DNA of 13,200 nt, from positions 1-13,200 of the forward strand of contig CAXMNX010000018.1 in the NCBI GenBank assembly GCA_964194845.1, in the 5' to 3' direction. This DNA is from CAXMNX01 sp964194845 (GTDB taxonomy: Bacteria; Pseudomonadota; Alphaproteobacteria; Rhodobacterales; Rhodobacteraceae). Of the stretch, positions 1 through 6,325 are shown one piece after another. The notes beneath the pieces were generated by a model. That model was not told where the DNA came from, ran no database searches, and saw nothing but the letters and a program-made list of their open reading frames with translations. How positions within the stretch are numbered: position 1 is the stretch's first letter; each line of letters begins with the position of its first letter. The position numbers were made by a program, and so were the translations under genes.

Positions 1-2
1 AC

Positions 3-176
3 TATTATCGCAAACTTCGGCTCGATGTCGGGTTCCGGCTGGTCAGTGGCTCGGCAATGTCTATATCCGAGATCGCCGAGGCCACAGGGTTCGCGAACCC
101 CGGCCACTTTTCATCCGCGTTCTCAGAGCGCTATCAGACAAGTCCAAGCGCCAGCCGACGTGCTGTTGCCGGCTAG
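3..176 (+). CDS. AraC/GlxA-family transcriptional regulator, C-terminal end (partial)
   Basis: The gene enters from the left edge. The frame beginning at base 3 is open for 57 codons to a TAG at 174-176. The peptide begins YYRKLRLD and continues through SISEIAEATGF and NPGHFSSAF to a short tail. This is the second helix-turn-helix of the AraC/XylS DNA-binding domain, and the YYRKLRLD lead-in is typical of the GlxA subgroup, whose N-terminal half is a DJ-1/PfpI-like domain (not in the window). It would act as a cytoplasmic DNA-binding activator or repressor. The target is unknown, but the next gene starts only 12 nt after the stop, so the two are probably co-transcribed. The family call is secure; the ligand and target cannot be judged from this fragment. 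Confidence 0.85.
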   Translation, partial: YYRKLRLDVGFRLVSGSAMSISEIAEATGFANPGHFSSAFSERYQTSPSASRRAVAG

Positions 177-188
177 GGAAGGGAAGTC

Positions 189-905
189 ATGAAGCTCTTG
201 GTCCTTCAACATGCCTCGGTGGAGCATCCCGGCATCCTGCGGAATTTCCTCAAGGAAGATGGCCACGCCTATGATGCCGTTGAACTGGATGAGGGCGGGG
301 AATTGCCTGGCCTCGATGGTTACGACGCGCTTTGGGTGATGGGCGGTCCGATGGATACCTGGCAGGAGGATGCGCACCCCTGGCTGGCCGAGGAAAAAGC
401 GTTCATCCGGGAAGCGGTCGCGGTTCGCGGGATGCCCTATCTGGGTCTTTGCCTGGGTCATCAGCTTTTGGCGGATGCTTTGGGTGGCGAGGTTGGGCCC
501 GGCACGCCTGAAATTGGGGTCATGGATGTTCAGCTAACCGAGCTTGGCGCCACCGGGGTCGTGTTCGACGGATTGCCCGAGGTCTTTCCGGCGTTGCAGT
601 GGCACTCGGCCGAGGTGACGCGACTGCCTGAGGGTGCGACTTGTTTGGCAACTTCGCCCGATTGCGCGGTGCAGGCAATGAAGTGGCAGACCCGCGCGTT
701 TTCAGCCCAGTTTCATGTCGAGGTTGAGGCCGATACTGTCGACAACTGGGCCAAGATCCCGGAATACGCGGGTGCCTTGGCAAAAGCATTGGGCGCAGAT
801 GGTGCCGCAACGCTGAGAAGGGACGTCGCAGCGAGCATGGATCAGTTAAACGAAATGGCCGAGCGGCTTTATATCAACTGGCTGCAAATGACGGCGCAGG
901 TCTGA
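189..905 (+). CDS. Class I (triad) glutamine amidotransferase-like protein
   Basis: This 238-residue protein resembles the stand-alone GMP-synthase-like glutamine amidotransferase family. The nucleophile elbow GLCLGHQL places the catalytic cysteine at residue 88, and the His-Glu pair lies in FHVEVE at about 176 and 178, so the triad is complete. An oxyanion-hole-type MGGPM motif sits near residue 51. Such enzymes hydrolyse glutamine, or a gamma-glutamyl amide, and either pass ammonia to a partner or act as gamma-glutamyl hydrolases; no synthetase domain is fused or adjacent. The GGGAAGGG ribosome-binding stretch lies at 176-183, just before the ATG at 189. The gene follows an AraC-type regulator by 12 nt and is convergent with the GntR gene. 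The family is clear. The substrate is unknown, and a role in gamma-glutamyl-amine metabolism would be speculation from proximity only. Confidence 0.85.
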   Translation: MKLLVLQHASVEHPGILRNFLKEDGHAYDAVELDEGGELPGLDGYDALWVMGGPMDTWQEDAHPWLAEEKAFIREAVAVRGMPYLGLCLGHQLLADALGGEVGPGTPEIGVMDVQLTELGATGVVFDGLPEVFPALQWHSAEVTRLPEGATCLATSPDCAVQAMKWQTRAFSAQFHVEVEADTVDNWAKIPEYAGALAKALGADGAATLRRDVAASMDQLNEMAERLYINWLQMTAQV

Positions 906-1004
906 AAGCGAGCTGTGCCCGGAAGTTCGTCCGAAGTCTATTGCCCCACTGAATGGCTCCAAGTAGCTCTCGCCGACCCGACGTAAATCGGTCCCCTGCT
1001 AACC

Positions 1005-1025
1005 AAAAAGTCATGCCGCAATGAC
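1005..1025 (-). terminator. Possible weak intrinsic terminator of the GntR gene
   Basis: Read on the minus strand, GTCAT and ATGAC form a 5-bp stem around a 6-nt loop (TGCGGC), followed immediately by TTTTT. It lies about 150 nt downstream of the GntR stop codon. The stem is short and only moderately GC-rich, so termination may be inefficient or may depend on the larger palindrome next to it. Confidence 0.3.
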
Positions 1026-1028
1026 ACG

Positions 1029-1046
1029 AATTTTCGTACGAAAATT
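1029..1046. promoter_or_regulatory. 18-bp perfect palindrome, possible operator
   Basis: AATTTTCGTACGAAAATT is self-complementary over all 18 bases. Counting a G.T pair at 1028/1047, the symmetry extends to 1026-1049. The centre CGTACG carries the GT..AC half-sites common in operators of GntR/FadR-type regulators, but the site lies downstream of two convergent genes and no promoter is obvious. As RNA it would form an A/U-rich hairpin, a poor terminator stem. The palindrome is seen directly; its function is inference. Confidence 0.4.
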
Positions 1047-1176
1047 TGTCCGGCCTATCAGGAAATTGGGTGACTTCTTACATATCGGGAATCGACAGAA
1101 ACACTCGCATCGAACTGCGCGTTCGATCGACCCGCGAGATGCGACGTTTCTGACGGCCGCGCAGACCGGAAATGCA

Positions 1177-1851
1177 CTAGGTGTCGGACGCACGGGTCAG
1201 CGACAGCCGCGCGGTCTCCAGATGCTCTTTCATCTTTGCCGCGGCGCGTTCCGGTTCGCGCGACCTTATCGCGTTTAATACTTCGCGATGCTGAAGGTTG
1301 TATTGGCCGATAATCTGTTCATCGAGGGTCAAACGACGCATTCGCGTCCATTCGTCCAGCGATCGCACGGTATTGATCTGCGCAATCAGCCAGATCAGCA
1401 GGTTGTTCCGCGTGGCTGACACCAGCGCGCGGTGATAGGCGGCGTCCGCTTCGGCAAAGGCGACCGGGTCTTTGATCGCTGCCTCCATCTTCCCACACAG
1501 ATCTTCCATGACCTCGAAATCTTCGCGACGCCCGTGAAGAACGCATAGCCGGCAAATGTGTGGCTCAAGCGCGAATCGGGCGTCGATCAATTCAAGCGGC
1601 GTCGCGCCTTCGGCCGGCAACGGAAATTCAGTCTGATCCTGAGCGGTGACGTAAGTGCCGCTGCCGGGCCGCGTTTCCAGCAGGCCTTCGCGCTCCAGCT
1701 GATAAAGCGCATCGCGCAGCGTGTTGCGGGCAACCCCGTAAGTTTCGGCCAACTGTCTTGAAGCGGGCAACCTTTCGAATCGCCGATAGGTTCCCTGGTC
1801 GATCGCGCGGCGCATATCCAGCGCGATTTCAGCGGCTCCGACTTTAGCCAT
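1177..1851 (-). CDS. GntR-family transcriptional regulator, FadR/FCD type
   Basis: This 224-residue regulator has an N-terminal winged helix-turn-helix (about residues 5-70: LPASRQLAETYGVARNTLR, then LEREGLL and RPGSGTYV) and a C-terminal FCD ligand-binding domain (about 85-215). The metal-ligand pattern typical of FCD proteins is complete: Asp136 and His140 in DAAYH, His188 in QHRE, and His210 in KEHLE. Such proteins usually bind a small carboxylate through a metal and leave DNA when the ligand is present. The gene is divergent from the amine-oxidoreductase/gmaS series, separated by 159 nt of repeat-rich DNA, which makes it the natural candidate to control itself and that operon. A GAGGG ribosome-binding site lies just upstream of the ATG (1851, read leftwards). 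The effector is unknown; glutamate, N-methylglutamate or a related acid are guesses from context. Confidence 0.92.
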   Translation of the reverse strand: MAKVGAAEIALDMRRAIDQGTYRRFERLPASRQLAETYGVARNTLRDALYQLEREGLLETRPGSGTYVTAQDQTEFPLPAEGATPLELIDARFALEPHICRLCVLHGRREDFEVMEDLCGKMEAAIKDPVAFAEADAAYHRALVSATRNNLLIWLIAQINTVRSLDEWTRMRRLTLDEQIIGQYNLQHREVLNAIRSREPERAAAKMKEHLETARLSLTRASDT

Positions 1852-1863
1852 TTGCCCTCACTT

Positions 1864-1948
1864 TGATCCGATACTGATCCAATACTGGCTTTTGGAATGA
1901 ATTTCCAGCAAATTGGATTAAAAAAGGTTGCTTTTTGGAATCTATTGG
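1864..1948. promoter_or_regulatory. Divergent promoter/operator region with repeated CCAATA-type half-sites
   Basis: The spacer between the divergent GntR and FAD-oxidoreductase genes contains a tandem repeat with an 11-bp period: TGATCCGATACT at 1864-1875, then TGATCCAATACT at 1875-1886, sharing one T. The core ATCCAAT (1877-1883) recurs inverted as ATTGGAT at 1912-1918, and TATTGG appears again at 1943-1948. A second repeat, GCTTTTGGAAT, is at 1888-1898 and, with one extra T, at 1930-1941. TGGAA and TTCCA also form a 15-bp inverted repeat at 1893-1907. The one-turn spacing and mixed orientation suggest multiple binding sites, most likely for the adjacent GntR regulator. No -35/-10 pair could be assigned with confidence. 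Confidence 0.5.
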
Positions 1949-2010
1949 CTCGAAATACCCTATACGCGTTGCGGGTCAATATCCGCGCGTGATTCTTTGG
2001 CGGGGATCGA

Positions 2011-3357
2011 ATGGCTTTTCCGGAACACGCAAAATATGTGGTTGTCGGTGCCGGTATTCACGGTCTGAGTACCGCGTATCATCTGGCACTAAGGTTGCGC
2101 GAAACTGGTCGCGGATCGGGCGAAGACATCGTGGTGCTGGACAAGACTGCGATCGCGGCCGGTGCCTCGGGCATTGCCTGCGGTGTTGTGCGCAACAACT
2201 ATTATCAGCCGGCGATGCGCGAGTTGATGGCGCATTCGGTCAGTGTCTGGGAAAGCGATCCCGAGGCTTACGCCTATCACGCCGTTGGCTATATGCAGAT
2301 CAGTCCTGAATCGATGCACGAAGATGTGGCATCCATTGCCAAGCAGCAAAAAGACCTTGATTACGAGTCTGTCTTTATCGAGGGCGAGAAAGACTGCGCC
2401 AAATACATGCAGAACATGTTTTACGACTGGCAAGCCCAGGGGATCACCTCGATCTTGCATGAAAAGCCCGGCGGATATTCCAACAACGCCGCGATGGTGT
2501 ACGGGTTGGCGAACAAGGTGGAACTGGAAGGCGTGCGCATCCTGACCGGTGTCACGGTCACTGGCTTTCAAGGCGCAAACGGCAGCAGCAGCGCGATCAG
2601 GTCGGTGGAAACCGACAAGGGCAGCATCAAGTGCGACTATGTGATTGTCGGTGCCGGACCCTGGGCGAAGTCGATGTGGGACATGCTGGAAATGCCCAAG
2701 GCCGTCGACATCAAGGGCGCGGACGGCACAATGCACACGGATGTGCCGATGTGGGTCTACTGGTCGCTGCAAGAGGGCACACTGGGTATCGACCCGTCGT
2801 TGCACCGGACCGATGATGACATGTTCCCGCCGGTTATCCACGTCGATTCCGATGCACCGCTATATTCGGATGTGGATGGTTCGCTGATTACCGATCAGAT
2901 GTGGGGCATCTATTACAAGCCGGATTACAATTTCGGCGGCATTCAGGGCGGTGCCGCGCCGTTCAAACTGACAACCGATCCCGACAAGGTTGCGGTTGAC
3001 CCCTATGGCCCGGAATCGCCGGAGTTTATCGTTGGCGATGACTTCGCGCATATGTGGTGTTCGGCCTTGGCGCATTGTCAGAAGCGGTTCGAAGGTCAAA
3101 TCCCGAAATACAAAAACGAACCCTCGGGCGGCATCGGTGCCTTCACGCCGGACAGCTTTCCGGTTTTCGATGTATTGCGCGAAAACTGCTACTTCATTGC
3201 CGATTCCAACCATGGCTACAAAATGCTGGGCGTTGGCAAATTGGTTGCTCAGGAAATCATCGGCGACAAAAGCATATTGCTAGAGCCGTTCAGATTCTCT
3301 CGATACGCAGAAGGCAAGTTACATCCGGTGTCAAACAGCCCGTTCCCGTGGAGTTGA
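2011..3357 (+). CDS. FAD-dependent amine oxidoreductase (DAO / sarcosine oxidase-like)
   Basis: This 448-residue protein belongs to the D-amino-acid oxidase/sarcosine oxidase superfamily, which oxidises secondary or N-methyl amines with FAD. The Rossmann motif GAGIHGLS is at 13-20, the acidic end of the second strand at Asp46, and the ASGIACG flavin loop at 54-60. A second FAD motif, VIVGAGPWA, is at about 213-221. The C-terminal TPDSFPVFD (381-389) and NHGYKMLGVG (402-411) match the family's final flavin-contacting strand. There is no signal peptide, so it is cytoplasmic. A GGGGA ribosome-binding site precedes the ATG. The gene heads the plus-strand series leading to gmaS, so oxidation of N-methylglutamate or another methylated amine is likely. 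It resembles the beta (MgdA/SoxB-like) type of subunit, but no alpha, gamma or delta partners are visible nearby. The exact substrate and any covalent flavin link remain unknown. Confidence 0.85.
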   Translation: MAFPEHAKYVVVGAGIHGLSTAYHLALRLRETGRGSGEDIVVLDKTAIAAGASGIACGVVRNNYYQPAMRELMAHSVSVWESDPEAYAYHAVGYMQISPESMHEDVASIAKQQKDLDYESVFIEGEKDCAKYMQNMFYDWQAQGITSILHEKPGGYSNNAAMVYGLANKVELEGVRILTGVTVTGFQGANGSSSAIRSVETDKGSIKCDYVIVGAGPWAKSMWDMLEMPKAVDIKGADGTMHTDVPMWVYWSLQEGTLGIDPSLHRTDDDMFPPVIHVDSDAPLYSDVDGSLITDQMWGIYYKPDYNFGGIQGGAAPFKLTTDPDKVAVDPYGPESPEFIVGDDFAHMWCSALAHCQKRFEGQIPKYKNEPSGGIGAFTPDSFPVFDVLRENCYFIADSNHGYKMLGVGKLVAQEIIGDKSILLEPFRFSRYAEGKLHPVSNSPFPWS

Positions 3358-3407
3358 AGCCAATATTGCGGATGAGAAGGAAACCAGGTGGGACAAGGAA
3401 TTCATAG

Positions 3408-3707
3408 ATGAGCAAATATTGCAGAATCACGACGCTGGAATACAAAGATCAGCAATCGGCGGAATCCTTGAGCAAGGAATACGTTGATATCCTGATCCCC
3501 AAATACCGTGAACTGGGTGCGCTGGGATTGATGGCGATCCGCGTGGGACCGCGCAGCATCGCTTACGTCAGCCGTTACGAAAGTAAAGAGCAGGCCGATA
3601 CCGCGTCTGCCACCATTCGCTCGGAAGTATTGAAGAGATTTAGCCGGCATGTTGTGGCACCGCCCACCACATTGGAAGGTGCGGTTGTGGGTGAATCGAT
3701 CGAATGA
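3408..3707 (+). CDS. Small conserved-type protein, possible dimeric alpha/beta barrel (ABM-like)
   Basis: This 99-residue protein has a strong ribosome-binding site (AAGGAA at 3395-3400, 7 nt before the ATG) and starts 50 nt after the FAD oxidoreductase, so co-expression with it is likely. The order suggests beta-alpha-beta-beta-alpha-beta: CRITTLEY strand, a helix around residues 16-35, strands around LMAIRVG and SIAYVSRYES, a helix containing QADTASATIRSEVLKRF, and a final strand. This resembles small dimeric ferredoxin-like barrels (antibiotic biosynthesis monooxygenase/NIPSNAP type). The only cysteine is Cys5, so it does not look like the cysteine-rich zinc-binding small subunit (SoxD/MgdB type) of heterotetrameric sarcosine oxidases. 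The fold is a guess from pattern only. A partner or scavenging role for the neighbouring oxidase or GmaS is inference. Confidence 0.7.
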   Translation: MSKYCRITTLEYKDQQSAESLSKEYVDILIPKYRELGALGLMAIRVGPRSIAYVSRYESKEQADTASATIRSEVLKRFSRHVVAPPTTLEGAVVGESIE

Positions 3708-3809
3708 CGGACTGAAAAAACATGTGGCGCAAAGTCACGAACAGCCCGTTCAATGGTGCTGACAAATTTCAAGCGGGCCCGATCCCGTGCAACGACAGGG
3801 AGAACGACT

Positions 3810-5285
3810 TTGGCCACCGATCTTGAAAGATTTGTAGACGCCCCGGGACGGGACGAGAAAATCAAGCAGGTCCGCGAGATGATCGACCGGATGGGGATCG
3901 AGTATCTTTATCTGCAATTCGTTTCCGTTACCGGCAAGATCATGGGCAAGGGTATCCCCGCCGATCACTGGGAAACTATCGCCAAGAAGGGCTTTCAGCT
4001 GGTTTATGGCGCAACGATGAACCTATTCACGGACCGCGCCGGCAACTATCTGGGATACGGTCCCGAGGCTGCTGAACTGGTGGGCATTCCCGAGCCCGAA
4101 ACATTCATGCAGCTGCCCTGGGCACCCGAGATTGGCCGGATGTATTCGACGCTGTTTCGCAACCGCGAGGAAAAGGAAAATCCGGGCGGTTACCTGACGT
4201 CGGACGGGCGCGGCAACCTTCGCCGGTTGCACGAAGAATTTAAGAAAAAGCACGGCCGCTCCTTACGGATCGGCACAGAGCCCGAAATGATGTGGCTGAA
4301 GTTTGATGAAAACGGCAAGCCGGGTGACGGGTATTCCAAGCCCTATTGCTATCACATCGACCAGTTCGAGAGCCTGCGCCCGGTATCCATGCAGGTGATC
4401 CGTTATTCGCGCAAGATGGGTCTGGACATGATCCAGGGCGACCACGAAGACGCGCCCGGCCAGTTGGAATTGAACTGGATGTATGACGACGTGTTGCGCA
4501 ACGCGGACCGTCTGACCACTTATCGCCAGATCTGTGCGCAGGTCGCGCGCGAAAACGGTATTTTTGCCTGTTTCATGACTAAACCGTTTGAAGGCGTGTC
4601 GGCGAACGGCTGCCACCACAACATGAGCCTTTGGCGTGGTGGCGAAGATAGACTCGTCAAATGCGGCAACGACCCCGACAACCTGCCGGGCATGTCCGAC
4701 AACTATATGTATGTCGGGGGCGGTGAGAATACGTTCATGCCTGACGACGACGACCCGCAGATGCCGGGCAAAGAGGGCCTTGAGGCAATCGGCGGCGTGG
4801 TTCACCACTTGCAAGCGCTGACGGCCATCGGGTCTCCGACCGTGAACTCGTATCGTCGTCTTTGGGATACTGGGTTCTGGGCACCGGTCTTTGCCGACTG
4901 GGGATTCCAGAACCGCACCACGGGTCTTCGCGTTTCGGCACCGGGCCGGTTCGAATATCGCTCGGTAGACTCGATGGTAAACCCGTATCTGATGGGGTCG
5001 ACCCTGCTGGCGGCGATGGACGACGGCATCGACAACCAGCTTGACCCGGGCGAACCCGAAGAGCGCAATATCTACGATGCGATCAAAGCCGGCAAGCAGG
5101 TCAAAAAACTACCGATGTCATTGGGCGAGGCGCTTGATCATCTGTCCAAAAGCGAAGTTGTTCGGCGCGGTCTGCCGGGCGAGATGTATCGGCTATTCCA
5201 CGAATACAAGTCCGACGAATATGCCCGCTTCATGGCGACCGTCACCGAATGGGATAAAGAAACCTACATGGAGTGTCTGCCGTAA
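3810..5285 (+). CDS. gmaS: Gamma-glutamylmethylamide synthetase (glutamine synthetase-like, GlnT type)
   Basis: This cytoplasmic enzyme would ligate methylamine to the gamma-carboxyl of glutamate using ATP, the entry step of the indirect methylamine pathway. Glutamine synthetase motifs are all present (numbered from the TTG start): GTEPE near 155-159, the metal-binding DAPGQLELN around 214-222, NGCHHNMS around 266-273, and APGRFEYRSVD around 377-387. I prefer a TTG start at 3810: AGGGAGA (3797-3803) lies about 6 nt upstream and the protein begins MATDLERFV, giving 491 residues. An in-frame ATG at 3753 has no visible ribosome-binding site and would add a basic, low-quality 19-residue tail. Ordinary ammonia-using glutamine synthetase cannot be excluded from motifs alone. 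The adjacent mgsABC and tmm genes make the methylamine role very likely. The gene ends 104 nt before mgsA. Confidence 0.9.
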   Translation: MATDLERFVDAPGRDEKIKQVREMIDRMGIEYLYLQFVSVTGKIMGKGIPADHWETIAKKGFQLVYGATMNLFTDRAGNYLGYGPEAAELVGIPEPETFMQLPWAPEIGRMYSTLFRNREEKENPGGYLTSDGRGNLRRLHEEFKKKHGRSLRIGTEPEMMWLKFDENGKPGDGYSKPYCYHIDQFESLRPVSMQVIRYSRKMGLDMIQGDHEDAPGQLELNWMYDDVLRNADRLTTYRQICAQVARENGIFACFMTKPFEGVSANGCHHNMSLWRGGEDRLVKCGNDPDNLPGMSDNYMYVGGGENTFMPDDDDPQMPGKEGLEAIGGVVHHLQALTAIGSPTVNSYRRLWDTGFWAPVFADWGFQNRTTGLRVSAPGRFEYRSVDSMVNPYLMGSTLLAAMDDGIDNQLDPGEPEERNIYDAIKAGKQVKKLPMSLGEALDHLSKSEVVRRGLPGEMYRLFHEYKSDEYARFMATVTEWDKETYMECLP

Positions 5286-5287
5286 GT

Positions 5288-5361
5288 GGTGCGTGAGACC
5301 ACGCACCCGACCGGGTGGTTGCAGACGTAATAGACGTAGGGTGCGTGCTTGCACGCACCTT
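5288..5361. repeat. Tandem nested palindromes (REP-like element) between gmaS and mgsA
   Basis: Two hairpins share the same arm. GGTGCGTG (5288-5295) pairs with CACGCACC (5300-5307) across AGAC, and GGTGCGTGC (5340-5348) pairs perfectly with GCACGCACC (5351-5359) across TT; an A.T pair and a G.T pair extend the second stem to 5338-5361. A third inverted repeat, CACCCG/CGGGTG (5304-5309 and 5312-5317), overlaps the right arm of the first and would compete with it. AGACGTA is directly repeated at 5323 and 5332. The arrangement resembles dispersed repetitive extragenic palindromes. No U-run follows, so it is not a standard intrinsic terminator; RNA stabilisation or processing between gmaS and mgsA is plausible. 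Confidence 0.7.
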
Positions 5362-5389
5362 CCGAATGGGAAAAGGAGACGCATCGTAA

Positions 5390-6325
5390 ATGTGCGGAAT
5401 TGCTGGAATAATTCACAAGGGCAAAAGCTCGAATGTTGGCGGCGAAATGACCGCCATGCTTCAGGCCCTTAAACATCGCGGTCCGGATTCCACCGGTTAC
5501 GCGGTCTATGGCGACGCGACCGACGGTGACTACATCATGCGTTTGAAAATCGCGGAAGCCGAAGACATGAACCGTGGCCGCGGAATTCACGCGGTCCTGG
5601 ACGAGCGCATCGAAATGGTTGATGCGATCCTGGCCGAGCACGGCGCGACCGTGAAATCCAAGGACCGCGTGCGTCCCTATGCGTTGCGGTATCTTATTAG
5701 CCACGATGGCGACACCGGCGACATGGCCGCCCATATCGAAGAGGTCGAAGACGTCGAGATCCTGTCGATGGGCAACGGTCTTGAGTTGATCAAGGATCTG
5801 GGCGATGCCGCTGAAGTGGCCGAGGCCTATGGCCTGAATGAGTTCGAAGGAACGCATGGCATCGGGCACACTCGCATGGCCACGGAATCGGATGTTGATA
5901 TCAAATCGGCGCACCCCTACTGGGCGTTTCCCTACAATGACATCAGTCTGGTCCACAACGGTCAGATCACCAACTATTGGACAATGCGGCGCGAGATGGA
6001 GCGCAAGGGCCATCGGTTCATGTCGAACTGCGACAGCGAGCTTTTGGCGGTCTATACAGCGCACAACCTCGCCAACGGCGTCACCCTGGAAGAAAGCCTG
6101 ACGCGCTCAATCCAGGAGATCGACGGTGTTTTCACCTATCTGGTCTGCACCAAAGACCAGCTGGGCATGGCCAAAGACACGATGGCCGCGAAACCACTGG
6201 TGCTTTACGAAAGCGACGACCTGATCGCGATGGCTTCGGAAGAGGTCGCGATCCGCGCCATCCTTCCCGAAGAAATTGACACCACTGATCCCTACGACGA
6301 GGAGGTTCGCGTATGGCAAGCGTGA
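5390..6325 (+). CDS. mgsA: N-methylglutamate synthase subunit A (class II glutamine amidotransferase)
   Basis: This 311-residue protein begins MCGIAGI, so the N-terminal nucleophile Cys2 is exposed after removal of Met1, as in class II (Ntn) amidotransferases such as PurF and the GltB N-terminal domain. GIGHTRMATES (Arg162) and VHNGQITNYW (Asn190-Gly191) supply the substrate-binding and oxyanion residues. In N-methylglutamate synthase this subunit is thought to act on gamma-glutamylmethylamide, releasing methylamine to the synthase centre in MgsC; the S. meliloti homologue is called GlxB. AAGGAG-type spacing before the ATG supports the start (AGGAG at 5374-5378). The stop codon overlaps the next gene by 13 nt, indicating translational coupling and equal production of subunits. 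The function rests on the ordered mgsA-mgsB-mgsC set next to gmaS. Confidence 0.9.
   Translation: MCGIAGIIHKGKSSNVGGEMTAMLQALKHRGPDSTGYAVYGDATDGDYIMRLKIAEAEDMNRGRGIHAVLDERIEMVDAILAEHGATVKSKDRVRPYALRYLISHDGDTGDMAAHIEEVEDVEILSMGNGLELIKDLGDAAEVAEAYGLNEFEGTHGIGHTRMATESDVDIKSAHPYWAFPYNDISLVHNGQITNYWTMRREMERKGHRFMSNCDSELLAVYTAHNLANGVTLEESLTRSIQEIDGVFTYLVCTKDQLGMAKDTMAAKPLVLYESDDLIAMASEEVAIRAILPEEIDTTDPYDEEVRVWQA

Larger units (their letters stand above)
906..1176. other. Convergent intergenic region
   Basis: This 271-nt stretch lies between the amidotransferase (plus) and the GntR regulator (minus). I see no convincing gene: the small ORFs have no recognisable protein features and no good ribosome-binding site. 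It contains a weak minus-strand terminator-like hairpin (1005-1025) and, 3 nt away, a long perfect palindrome (1029-1046), which are listed separately. The region is visibly richer in A and T around the palindrome than the flanking coding DNA. Confidence 0.6.

Noticed and set aside
1021..1278. Plus-strand 85-codon frame covering the palindrome and the end of the GntR gene
   Set aside because: No ribosome-binding site is visible, the start is inside a weak hairpin, and the second part is antisense to GntR codons.
3335..3752. Exact repeat AACAGCCCGTTC inside the end of the FAD oxidoreductase and again before gmaS, with a similar CAGCCCGTTC before tmoX
   Set aside because: The flanks do not match, one copy is within coding sequence, and 10-12-mers of this composition can recur by chance; no symmetry suggests a binding site.
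3708..3809. Riboswitch or leader RNA before gmaS
   Set aside because: Only a weak 5-bp GCCCG/CGGGC pairing is seen, with no recognisable conserved riboswitch core.
5283..5389. Intrinsic terminator ending the gmaS transcript
   Set aside because: The hairpins are strong but no run of T follows any of them, and mgsA downstream is functionally tied to gmaS, so an operon-internal repeat is a better reading.
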